A DNA stretch of 64,000 bases from Diacronema lutheri (Eukaryota; Haptophyta; Pavlovophyceae; Pavlovales; Pavlovaceae). This document shows, one piece after another, positions 9,555 to 18,993 of this stretch (position 1 is the stretch's first letter; each line of letters starts with the position of its first letter). Where the stretch lies: the NCBI GenBank assembly GCA_019448385.1, contig JAGTXO010000037.1, forward strand, positions 186,001-250,000. Reading direction: 5' to 3'. The notes under the pieces are model-generated. The model was not told the DNA's origin. It was given only the letters and a program-made list of their open reading frames with translations, and searched no databases. The position numbers and the translations under genes were made by a program.

Positions 9555-12500
9555 TCATGAGCACGCGGTCGTGCGCATCCGCCGGCGCCGGTCGCGCACG
9601 CGCAGCTTGATCGTGAGCTCACGCTCGTACGCGTGCATCCGCATCAGCCGCACCGCGCGCGCGAGCGTCGTCAGCCGTCCGAGCTGCGCCGCACAGTCCG
9701 CAAAGTCGTCGGCTGCGCACAGGTCATCAGGCGACGTCGGCGAGAGCGCGCGGCGCACGCGCGCCGCCGCGCTCGCGCCGCGCGGCCGTTCGATCACTCG
9801 GCGCTCGCCACGCGCGCTCGCCGAGCGCGCGCGTGCGCGCGCCTCCGCAGGTCGCCCGTGCGCACTCGCGCCGCCGCTCCGTTTGGCACGCGGTTGCGCC
9901 GCGTGCTCATCCGCCGCTCGCACACGCGCGAGCAGCGCGCCGACGCGCTCGGACCGATCGTCCGACCGCCTCGGCGGCGAGCCCGCGAGCGCGCGCTGCT
10001 GCCCGCTTGTGCCGCTCGCCGCGAGGCGCGGCTGCGCAAGCAACCGGCGCGCCTCAAGCGCCGCACCCACGCGCAGCACGTGCGGGCTGGCGGGCGGCGG
10101 CGCGTCTTGGAGTCGGCCGAGCGGCGAGTGCGCGCGCGCCGGTGCTCGCGGGTAGGCGCACGCCACACCACCGCCGAGCTGCGCGGCCAAGCCGGCCGCA
10201 ACGGCAGGCTGCACGTGCTCGCGCGCGCGGCCGGGCGGCGTGCGCGCGCGGCGCGCGAGCGAGGCCGGCGCGCGCGGCGGCGAGCCGCCGCCGCGCGGCG
10301 CATCGGCCGCCGCGCCGCGCGCAGGGGCCGACGTCGCGCGCCGCCGCGCGCCGCCGTGCAGCTCAGCGGGCGGGGCGGCGCGCGCGACGAATTGTGCGCG
10401 CGGTGCTGGGCAGAGCGCAGGCGGCACGCCATGCTGTCGCGCGCGCGGCGCGCTGGCTGTGCGCGCGCCGTCGCGCGCAGCGCGCGGGAAGGGCGACGAG
10501 ACGCCACCGGCGAGCGACGCGGGCGCCGCACGCCGCGCGTTCGGCGAGAGCACGACGCGGCCGTGGCGGGCTTGGCCACGCGGGGCTAGGCCACGCGCCG
10601 CGCCGGGCGTCGAGCTGCGCGCAGAGGGCGACGCGCTCCGCGCGCGCGCGCCGTCGCGCGAGCGGGCGGTTGGGCCAACCGACGCGGCGCAGTTGCGCGC
10701 GGGCGGAGCGGGCGGTCCTCCACGTGGGTCTGCCGCCGCAACGGTGGCCTGCACCCAGCGAGCCGCCGTCGCCGCCACGCCGCTCATCGCCGCGCCCGCC
10801 CACTCAGTCGTGCGTGGCGGAGAGCGTGTGCGTGTCCGCTCGGCGTGCCGCGCGCCAACGCCGTCCGCGTCGCGCTCCGCGCCGCGCCCCGGCGGCGAGC
10901 GAGCGCGCGCATCGGGCTGCTGTGCTCGGCCGGGCGGCGGGTGCAGGGCATCGCACGCGGCCATCGCTTGTACAAAGGCGCGCGCGTGTCGCGCACGCGC
11001 GGGCGGGGGGCTGCGCGCCGCCTCGACGCGCGCTGGCGTCGAGCGCGCGCGCGGCGGCGACGCGACGCTCGCGCGCCGTGGCGGCGCGAGCGGCGGCGAG
11101 GGCGCGCGACGCGCCTCGGGGCGATCGCCGCCTGTGCTCGTCGGCATGGCAGCGTGCCGCCCCCCATCCGAAGGAGCCGCCAGCGATCGGTCGCACTCGG
11201 CGCGCGGGGAGAGGCCGGCGGCGGCGCCCGCGTGAGCCGTGGTGCCCGCGCTGCCACGCAGGTCGCACGCGCCCACAGGCAGAGGCGCGCTGCTCCGTCG
11301 AAGCGGCGAGGGGTGTGGCGGAGGCGAAGGCGTTGCGGCGACGTGCATCCGTTGGTCCGCCATCGTGACGCCGGTGGCGACCGCGCGTAGCGCCGGCGCC
11401 GAGCGCGCTCCGCTCCCGCAGCGCGCGCGCGCGTCGCGGCCCTCTGCCGCCTCGAAGCGCGCGCGCCGCTTTTCAACCAGCGACGGGCGCGCCGAGCGCG
11501 CGACATGCGGCGCAAGCTCGGCAGGAGGCGTCCCGTGCGGCAAGGCACGGCGCGCCGTGGCGGAGGGCGGGCGCGCGGGGCTCGAGCGCTGCGCCCACGC
11601 CGAGCTCGCGGCGGCTCGCGCCTCCACCGCCACGTGCCATAACACCGCGCGCGTGCGCGCGTCCACGCCGCCGTCCGCATCGGCCGCGGCCGCGCGCGCC
11701 TCCGCCTCGTCCGCCGCGCGCGCCGCGGCCGCGACGGCGGCGAGCGCTGCGCTGCGCGCGACGAAGCGCTCTTCGAGCGCGGCCGCGGCGCGCACGTCGG
11801 CCACGCGCCACGCGCGCTCGTCGGGCGAGGGCGAGGGCGACGACTCGAGCGCACGCGCTGCAACGCCGCGCGACGCGGATGGTGGCGTGCGCACGGTGGC
11901 CGCCGCCGCGCCCGCCGCCGCGCGCGCCGCCGCGCGCGCCGGGCTGCGCTCAGCGGAGCGGCGCGCGCCGTCGGCGTCGAGCGAGGCGCGTGGGCTGGTG
12001 CGCGTGTCGCGCGATGCCTTGGGCGACGCGAGCTCGTCAAGTCGCGCATCGGGGAGTGGAGGCGGCAACGGCGCGTGCGGCAGCGACGGGACGCGCGTCG
12101 CCATCGCTGCACGCGCCGCAGCCGCCTCCTCCGCCGCTACGCCTCGGAGCGGCGGGACGACGGGCGGCGAGCGCGCGCTTGGCGGCACCCACGCCGGCCG
12201 CTCGCGTGTGCGCGCGCTCGCCCCGTCGCGCGCGCGCGCGCGCGCGCGCGAAGCGCGCTGGGCCCCGCCTGCCCCGCCTCCGCCTCCGCCTCGGCGATGC
12301 TGCGCGCGGTGCGGATGAGCGCGAGCACGCGACGCGCGGCGGGCGAGTGCGGGCCGCTCGCCAAATGCGCGGCGGATGCGCGCGCCGCCGCCGCCGCCGT
12401 GCGCGCTGCCGCGCGCTCCACCGGCGACCGCGGCGTGCCGAGCGCGCCGCGCCGCCCGGTCCGCCGCCACGCGTCGAGCGCGCGCGCGGCTGCGAGGTGC

Positions 12501-15500
12501 GCGAGCAGCTGCGCCGTCTTGGCCCACACGGCGGCGTGGAGGCCGAAAATCCACCACGCGCGCATCGCAGAGCGCAGCCGCGGAGCACGCACACGCGGCG
12601 CGAGCGGCGCGAGCGGCGCGCCCTCGCGCGGCGGCGTGCCCGCAGGCGCCGAGCGCGCACGCGCCGCCGGCGCCGCCGCTGCGCCGCTCTGCGCCGGCGC
12701 GCGCAGCGGCGTGCGGAGCGGCGTGCGCGCGGACGCAGGCCTCCCGGACTCCTCCGGCCGCACGCTCAGGTCAAAGGGCCACGCCCAGCCCGAGCGCCTC
12801 TGCTCGAGCGGCGTCCACGCGACGGTTGAGCGCAGCCTGCGGAGGGTCGCGTCTCGCCGGCTCTCAGCGGCGACCGCAGCGCGATCGCGCCAAAACGCCG
12901 TGGCGAGCGAGGCGGAGAAGGCGGGCGGAGGCGAGCGCGCCGGCGCGCGTGCGCCGCGCCGCTCCGCGTCCGCCCGTCCACTTGCACAATCCTCGTCCTC
13001 GTCGCTGTCGGCGGCTGCGTCGGGCGCCGGTCGCGGTGGCGCGCGGCGCGCGAGCGCGAAGAGCGCGCGCCGCGCGCTGCGCGCCGCGGCGCCGATAGCG
13101 ACGCGCTGCGCCGCTGCGCGCGATGCACTGCGCGCGCGCGCGTTCGCCGCCAGCCGTGAGAGCGATCGGGCGCGCGCCTCCGCGCCATGCCGCAGCGCGC
13201 GCGCGCGCGCGCCGCCGGCCGCGCGCGCGCCGGGCGGCGCGCCGCCGGCGCGCCACAGCTCAAAGGCCGCGCGCACCGCCGCCGCGTGCCCGAGCCACGC
13301 CGCCATGCGCACGCGCGCGTCCGCCAAGCGGCGGCGCGCGAACGGGCGCGCGGCTGCGGCGCCGTCCGCTGCGCCGGACGGCGCCGCGGAGGGCGGCGAT
13401 CCGGCGACCGCGGAGGGCGGCGAGGATGAGTCGCCGACGAGCGCTCGCTCGCCACGCCCGGCGGCGTCGTCGGCGACGTTGCCGACAGGATCGCGCGAGC
13501 GCGAGCGCGAGCGCACGGCCGTCGCGACGCGCGCGCGCGGTGGCGGCAGGCTGCGCGCGCGCTCGCGCGCGACGGCCGCCTCGAGCGAAGCAAGCCGTCG
13601 CGCGACGGTCCCGCCCGGATTGGCGCGCCCGGACGGCGGTGCGCGCGTGGCGGGCGCGTCGCTTGCGTCCGAGCGCTCGCGCAGCGCCGCTTCGGCGCCC
13701 GCGCGCGCGCCCGTGGCGGCCGCGCCTGCGCCCGCGCGCGGCGCGCTTCCCCGGACGGACGCGCTCGCGCTCGCGCACCCGCGCGTCGACGACCTGCCCG
13801 CCGACCGCGGCGGGCTACACACCGCGCGTGCGTCCGCTGGTCCTCCGTCCTCGCCGCCTGGCGCCGCACGGCGCGCATCCGGCCCCGGTGCGCGCGCCGG
13901 CGATGCGCGCGCCGAGAAGCTGCCCGCACCGCCGGGCGGCGGCGTCACGTCGCCATGGGGGTTTGCACGCAGCTCGCGAGGCGGCGAGCGCTCTCCGCGC
14001 AGCTGCGCGCGCGCGCCGCGCGCGGCCTCGGACGCGTCTTCCGAGGCGAGCTTGGTGGCCGCTGCTTGCGGGCGCGCATCGCCTGCCAGTTGAGCGTCGG
14101 CGATACCCGCCATTTGAGCGGCGGCGGGCGATGCGCGCGTCCGTTGGTTCTCGTTGCCGCCGCCATCGTTATCGCTGTCGAGGCCCGCGTCCCACACGCC
14201 GGTAGCGCCCGCCGCGTAGCCAGCGGCGTACTCGACGGGCAGGAGCAGCGGTAGCAGCGGCGGCAGCAGCGGTTGGTGCGATGCCGGCTGCTGATTGGCG
14301 GATGCGCCGGGTCGTTGCGACGCGCTGTGCGGCTGCGGGGCGGATGCGCGCGCGGACGGCGGCGGCGGCGGCGAGCGCGCAGCCCTGCGCGACGGCGTGA
14401 TGCGCACACCCGCAAGCTGCCAGCCGCGCTTGATCGCCGCCTCCACCCCTCCATCCTCCTCCTCCCCCTCCCCCATCGCCATATCGCGCGCGCCCGGTGG
14501 GCTCGCAGGCCACCCGCCGCCCGTCGCACCGGCGGGCGGTCGCGCCGGCGCGCGCTCGAGCTCGCGCGACGGCATGTGCGTCGACGCCCATCCCGACCCG
14601 TGCGTGACGCGCGCGCTGCCGCGCTCCGCATCGCAGCCGCCGTCGACGCGCTGTGCCGCCGTCGCGTCGCCACCCTCCGCCCGCTCGCGCGCAGGGCGGC
14701 GTGGCGACGAACGCTCGTCGAACTCGAGCATCGAGCTGGGCGGCGTACGGCCGCTCGCCACCGTCCGGTGCGACGAGAGCCGGATCGGCGACGTGGCCGC
14801 CGCGGCGCGCGCGCGCCGAGCGCCCGCGGCGCGCGGCCGCGCATCCGCCGCCCACGCGACGAGCGCGGCGCGCTGCACGGCGGCGGCGGTGATGGCGCGC
14901 GCGCGCGCGCGCCAGGTCGCATCGCGCCAGCGCGTGAAGCCGGCCGCCGTGCGCGCGCGCCAAGTCTCCGCCGCGCGCCACGGCGCGAGCGCCGCACGAG
15001 CGCGCAGCGCGCGTACGGTGCGCCGTTGCGCGCGCGCGCGCGCGTGCGCGGCCGCGGCGCGCTGCTCGGCGCGCTGCGCGGCGGTGCGGCACGCACCGCG
15101 CTCCCATCCGCGCTGCGCGCGAACCAGCGCGCCGCGCCGCGCCGCGCCCAGCGCCGCCGGGCCTCGTGCCGCGCTGCGCGAGCGCCAGCGCTCGAGCGCC
15201 GAGCGCAGACCAAGGGCGCGGCTCGCCTCCGCCGACGCGCGACGCACCGGGTCGTCGCGCAGCGAGGCGCACAGGAAGCAGCGGCACCACGCGCCAAAGG
15301 CGCGCTCGCGCACCAGCGCGCGCCAAGTCGCGATCGCGCCCACCTCGAGCGCCTCGTGCCGCGCGGCGCGCGCGCGTGCGAGCCGCCAGCGCGCGAGCGC
15401 GCGCGCGCGCGCGACGCGGCCGAGGCCTCGCGCGAGGACGGGCGCGCGCGACGAAGCGCGGCGCACCGCTGCGGACCAGCGGCCCCAGCGCCGCACCGCG

Positions 15501-15994
15501 CGGAACCGCTCGCGCGAGCTCACCAGCCGGTGGAGCACCGCCGCGCGCTCGAGCGCTGGCGCGGCGGCCGCCGCGCCCTCGGCCGCGCGCACGAACGCCC
15601 ACAGGCCGGCGCGCGTGCGCGACGCGCGCCCGGCCGAGGCGCCGCGCGCGCGCGTGGCGGCGTGCGCTGCCGCGCCGCGCAGCGGCCGCAGGCCGCGGCG
15701 CAGCGCGACGAGCCGCGCGTGCGTCGCGGGCAGCCGCGAGCTCACCGCGCGCAACCGCGCACGCGGCGGGCTGGGCGCGCGCAGCTCGAGCCGTTGGTGG
15801 CCCGCGTGCGCGCTCGAGCGGCATGTCGCGGCGGCGAGATAGCGGTGGAGGGCGGCGACGTCGTCCGCTACCGCGCGGTCACTCGCCTCGAGCTGCTGCT
15901 CGACGAGGGCCGCGCCCCTCCCGACGAGCATGCCGGCCCGTCCAGGCCGTTCAAACGCCGTGACAGTGAATACCCATAAGCAACATATTTTCAC
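9555..15994 (-). CDS. very long Trp/Arg-rich helical-repeat protein (Sfi1-like?), about 2123 aa
   Basis: ATG 15994 opens a frame running to about 12137, and a second minus frame runs on to 9555. The two are best joined by a short GC-AG intron (12201-12268, CAG/GCGGGG...GCGAG), phase 0; a slipped (CG)n run in the assembly is the alternative. The first 450 residues and the stretch just before the joint carry repeated helices with one or two Trp per 30-35 residues (RRWGRWSAAV, ALARWRLARAR, AIATWRALVRER, AFGAWCRCF, LAPWRAAETW, FTRWRDATW, RAWWIFGLHAAVW). This recalls the centrin-binding repeats of Sfi1 at centrosomes and basal bodies. The rest is low-complexity, rich in SPP/SPR motifs and Arg, ending with a helical segment (FADCAAQLGRLTTLARAV). 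A cytoskeletal or basal-body role is inferred from repeat shape only. Confidence 0.5.
12201..12268 (-). other. candidate GC-AG intron or (CG)n assembly slip
   Basis: These 68 bp hold a (CG)n run at about 12226-12250. Removing them joins two minus-strand frames in phase 0 (EAEAGQ to RPAWVPP). It would be the shortest intron here and its acceptor reads GAG, which is weak. Confidence 0.35.
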
Positions 15995-16436
15995 CGTGAC
16001 GCTTCAAGGAGGGCCTCGAGAAAGTCCATGCAAATCGGCTGCCGAGGCAGAAGCGGCGGTCACGGACCGCCGACCCGTGTCCGTGAGGCGAGATGTTTGA
16101 TGCCAGAGGTGGAAGGATCTCGCGCCAAAGCAGCCTACGCTGAGCTGGAGCGCCAGAGAAAGCGCCTGATCGCGCCCTGTGACTCCCTGAGGCGATGGCA
16201 ACGTCTGCTCAAGCAGCGGAGCACTCGGCGGTCGGCAAGCGACGGGTCGCAGAGCTGCGCGGCGCAGAGCTGCGTGGCGCCTTGCGCGCCGCAGCCCCCG
16301 GCCGACCTCGCCGCTTCCGCACGGGCCCGCGCAGAGGCACGGCCCGCCGCCCGCGGCCCGACTGTCGCGGGCCCGTGCCGCTGCGCGCGATCGCCTGGAC
16401 TCGGCCGCGTGGCTGCGGCCCCTTTGATGCGCGCCT
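15995..16436. other. intergenic stretch
   Basis: This stretch lies upstream of the ATG at 15994 and downstream of the SRP receptor stop. It has lower GC than its surroundings near 15960-16030. I see no coding frame with protein-like composition, no RNA gene and no clear repeat. It should hold the promoter of the minus-strand gene and the 3' end of the SRP receptor transcript. Confidence 0.5.
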
Positions 16437-18852
16437 TCACTTGACGAGCTGCTTGACGACCATCTTCACGTTGAGGTTGCGGATGTCCGCGTAGGTCTGC
16501 CCCACGCCCACAAAGACAATCGGCTTGCCAGTCACGTAGACCATCGAGATGGCCGCGCCGACTTTGTCGTCAATCGTGTCAAACTTGGTCAGCACCATCC
16601 CGTCGATCAGCCGCGGCTCGCGCACGCCCGACAGGTCCATCAGCGCCTGGTTGAACTTGGTCACCTGCACACGCACGGCGCACGATGGCGGCGGGGGGGG
16701 GGCGCGACGAGCGGCGGCTCGGCGGCGGCGGTGGGCGGCGGCGTGGCGCGCACGCGCGGAAAAAGAGAAAAGAGACACGGCGGGGGGGGGGGGGGGGGGG
16801 GGGGGGGGGGCGGGGGGAGGGCAGGGCATTGCTCGCCTGGTCGATCGAATCGTTGCCGACGAGCGCCTCGCCGACGAAAAGGACGAGGTGGGGCCTGTTC
16901 GCGTTGACCAGCTTGGCGAGGGCGCGCATCAGCGGCTCATTGTCCTGCATGCGCCCGGCCGTGTCGACGAGCACCGCGTCGATGCCCTGCTGCTTGGCGT
17001 AGGCGATGCCGTCGGCGGCAATCTGCGAGGCATCGCGGCCGTAGCCCTTTTCAAAGACGGGCACATCGAGGCATTGGCCATGCACGCGCAGCTGCTCGAC
17101 GGCACCGGAGCGGAAGGTGTCGCACGCACAGAGCAGCACCGAGTGCCCGTTGGAGCGCAAGTAGTAGGCCACCTGGGGGGAAGGGGGGGGGGGGGGGGGG
17201 TCATCGAAGCGGGCCGGTGAAGCGTGAACGGCGGCGTGAGCCCGCGGCGCGTGGCGCGCGCGCCGTCCGTCCGCCCGCCCGCCGCGCGCGCCGGCGCGCG
17301 CGCCACGCGCCGCTCGGCGCGTGGCGGTGGCACTTTGCCTCACCTTTGAGAGCGTCGTCGACTTGCCCACGCCGTTCACGCCGAGGAAGACGATGACGTA
17401 CGGTGCCTTGCGCAGCTTCTGCGCGCTCACCTCCGCGAGCACGTCGACCGTTCTGCGCGGCGTGAGGATGCGTGTCAGAGCGTCCTCGAGCGCGCGCATC
17501 GCCATCGTGCGAACTGACGTGAAGGACGCGCATTTGAGCCCGCGCAGCGAGGTGCCGACCGAGTCGCACAGCTTGAGCGCGATCTCCTCGGCGACGTTCT
17601 TGCTCATCAACGAGTCCTTGATCGCCGCGAGGACGGGCGTGAGATCCTCATCGTCGATCTCGCGCGCCAGGTTGAGGCGGCGCAGCGCCTTGCCAAACAT
17701 GGACGAGGACGAGGCGGACGGCGCGGTGCGCGACGTGCCCGAGCCGCGCGTCGCCACGCCGGCCGCCGCGCTGCCCGCCGCGCCGTCGTCGTCGTCGTCG
17801 CCGTCGCCGTCGTCGTCGCCGCCCTCCGCATCCGCCACGGCCTCGACGGGCGCATCGAGGTCGACGGGCGCCGCCTTGCCGTCCGGGTGCGCGCCAAATG
17901 CCTCGCGCATCTTGCTCAGCTTGGCGGCGCTCAGCTCAGTTGGCGCGCGCTTCTGCCCTTCCGCGGAAAGGTTGAGCGTTTTCGACTCGTCGGGCGCGCC
18001 GCCATGCCACGTGCGCAGCTCCTTGCCCTTCTTGCCGCCCTTGCTCTCGCCCGCGCTCGGCTTGCCCTCGACAACACCGCCCGCCGCGCCGTCGCGCTTG
18101 GCGCCGCCGCGCCCGCGCGCGCCGCTCGCCCGGCCGCCGCGCGCGCCGCGGCCGCCGCCGCCGCGCGCGGCCGCGAGGCGCGCGAGCTTCTTCTGCACGG
18201 CGGCGGGCGAGGCGCCGTCGGCCGCATCCTCGCCCTCCTCCTCCTCGCCCTCCTCCTCCTCGCCCTCCTCCCCCTCGTCCGCCTCCTCCTCCTCGCCCCC
18301 GCCGCCGCCATCGCCGCCATCGTCGTCGGCCGCGCCGCCGGCCGCGCGCTTTCCGCCGCCGTCGTCGTCGTCGGCGCCGGCACCGCCCTTGACGAGGCGC
18401 GCGGAGCCCGCCTTGGATTGCGCAAACTTCTTCGTCTCCTTGAACGAGCGCTGCGCCTTGTTCACCCGCGCGAGCTGCGCGCTCTTCTCCGCGCGCATGA
18501 GGAGCGAGAGGAACGCGGGCTCGAACTGCGCGCACGGGTAGAGCGTGCACCGGCGGCCGACGGGCACGGCGGTGAGGAGCGCGGAGAACTCGGCGCGCGC
18601 CATCTCGAGCATCTCGTCAACGTATGCCAGCTGCAGAATCTTTTGGTACGCCACGATGAGCAGCACGCCGAGGTCGGGTGCCGTCGTCCAGCGGAGCGTG
18701 TACGCGCCCGACGTGTACGAAGTCTCGCCCATACGCTCTTCGAGGAGCACGTCGCGGATGAGCGCGTCGACGGGCGCGTCGACGAGCGGCGCGAACGTCT
18801 TGGCAAAGAGCACGATCCCGCTCTTGAGCAGCACGCAGAAGTGGTCGATCAT
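16437..18852 (-). CDS. SRPRA: signal recognition particle receptor subunit alpha (SRP54-type GTPase)
   Basis: Exons are 18852-17344, 17172-16837 and 16664-16437, giving 690 residues, slightly longer than the human protein. The N-terminus ([16 protein letters not shown]) starts the longin-like SRX domain that binds SRP receptor beta on the ER membrane. Residues about 145-350 are an acidic and Gly/Arg-rich linker. The NG GTPase follows: helical N domain ([20 protein letters not shown]), G1 [24 protein letters not shown]3 DTAGR, G4 LTKFDTIDD and the closing [14 protein letters not shown]. Intron 1 (17173-17343) uses GTGAGG. Intron 2 (16665-16836) uses a GC donor (CAG/GCGAGC); its removal restores [13 protein letters not shown] exactly as in the family. 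Both introns have C-rich tracts before the acceptor. The protein docks SRP-ribosome complexes at the ER. Confidence 0.95.
16665..16836 (-). other. GC-AG intron 2 of SRP receptor alpha
   Basis: The donor is CAG/GCGAGC and the acceptor GTGCAG; a pure 29-nt C run (plus-strand G 16782-16810) lies inside. Conserved flanking residues leave no room for another donor. Confidence 0.85.
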
Positions 18853-18993
18853 GCCGCGCGCGGGTGCTCCACGCGGCGCGCACTGATGAGGATGGCCGGC
18901 ACGGACGCGAGGAAATAAAAATCGCGCACCGACTTCATTCGAGGGCGCACTGCCACGTGCGAGGCCAGCCGGGCAGTGTCGCCCGGCCGCGAG
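18853..18993. promoter_or_regulatory. shared divergent promoter of SRP receptor alpha and SRP72
   Basis: Only 141 bp separate the two start codons, so both SRP-pathway genes must be driven from this stretch. An A-rich patch (GGAAATAAAAATCG, about 18909-18922) is the only AT-rich part. Confidence 0.7.

Noticed and set aside
15995-16436. 138-residue plus-strand frame near 16028
   Set aside because: Composition is unlike the real proteins here, no homology is seen, and it overlaps the 3' end of SRP receptor alpha.
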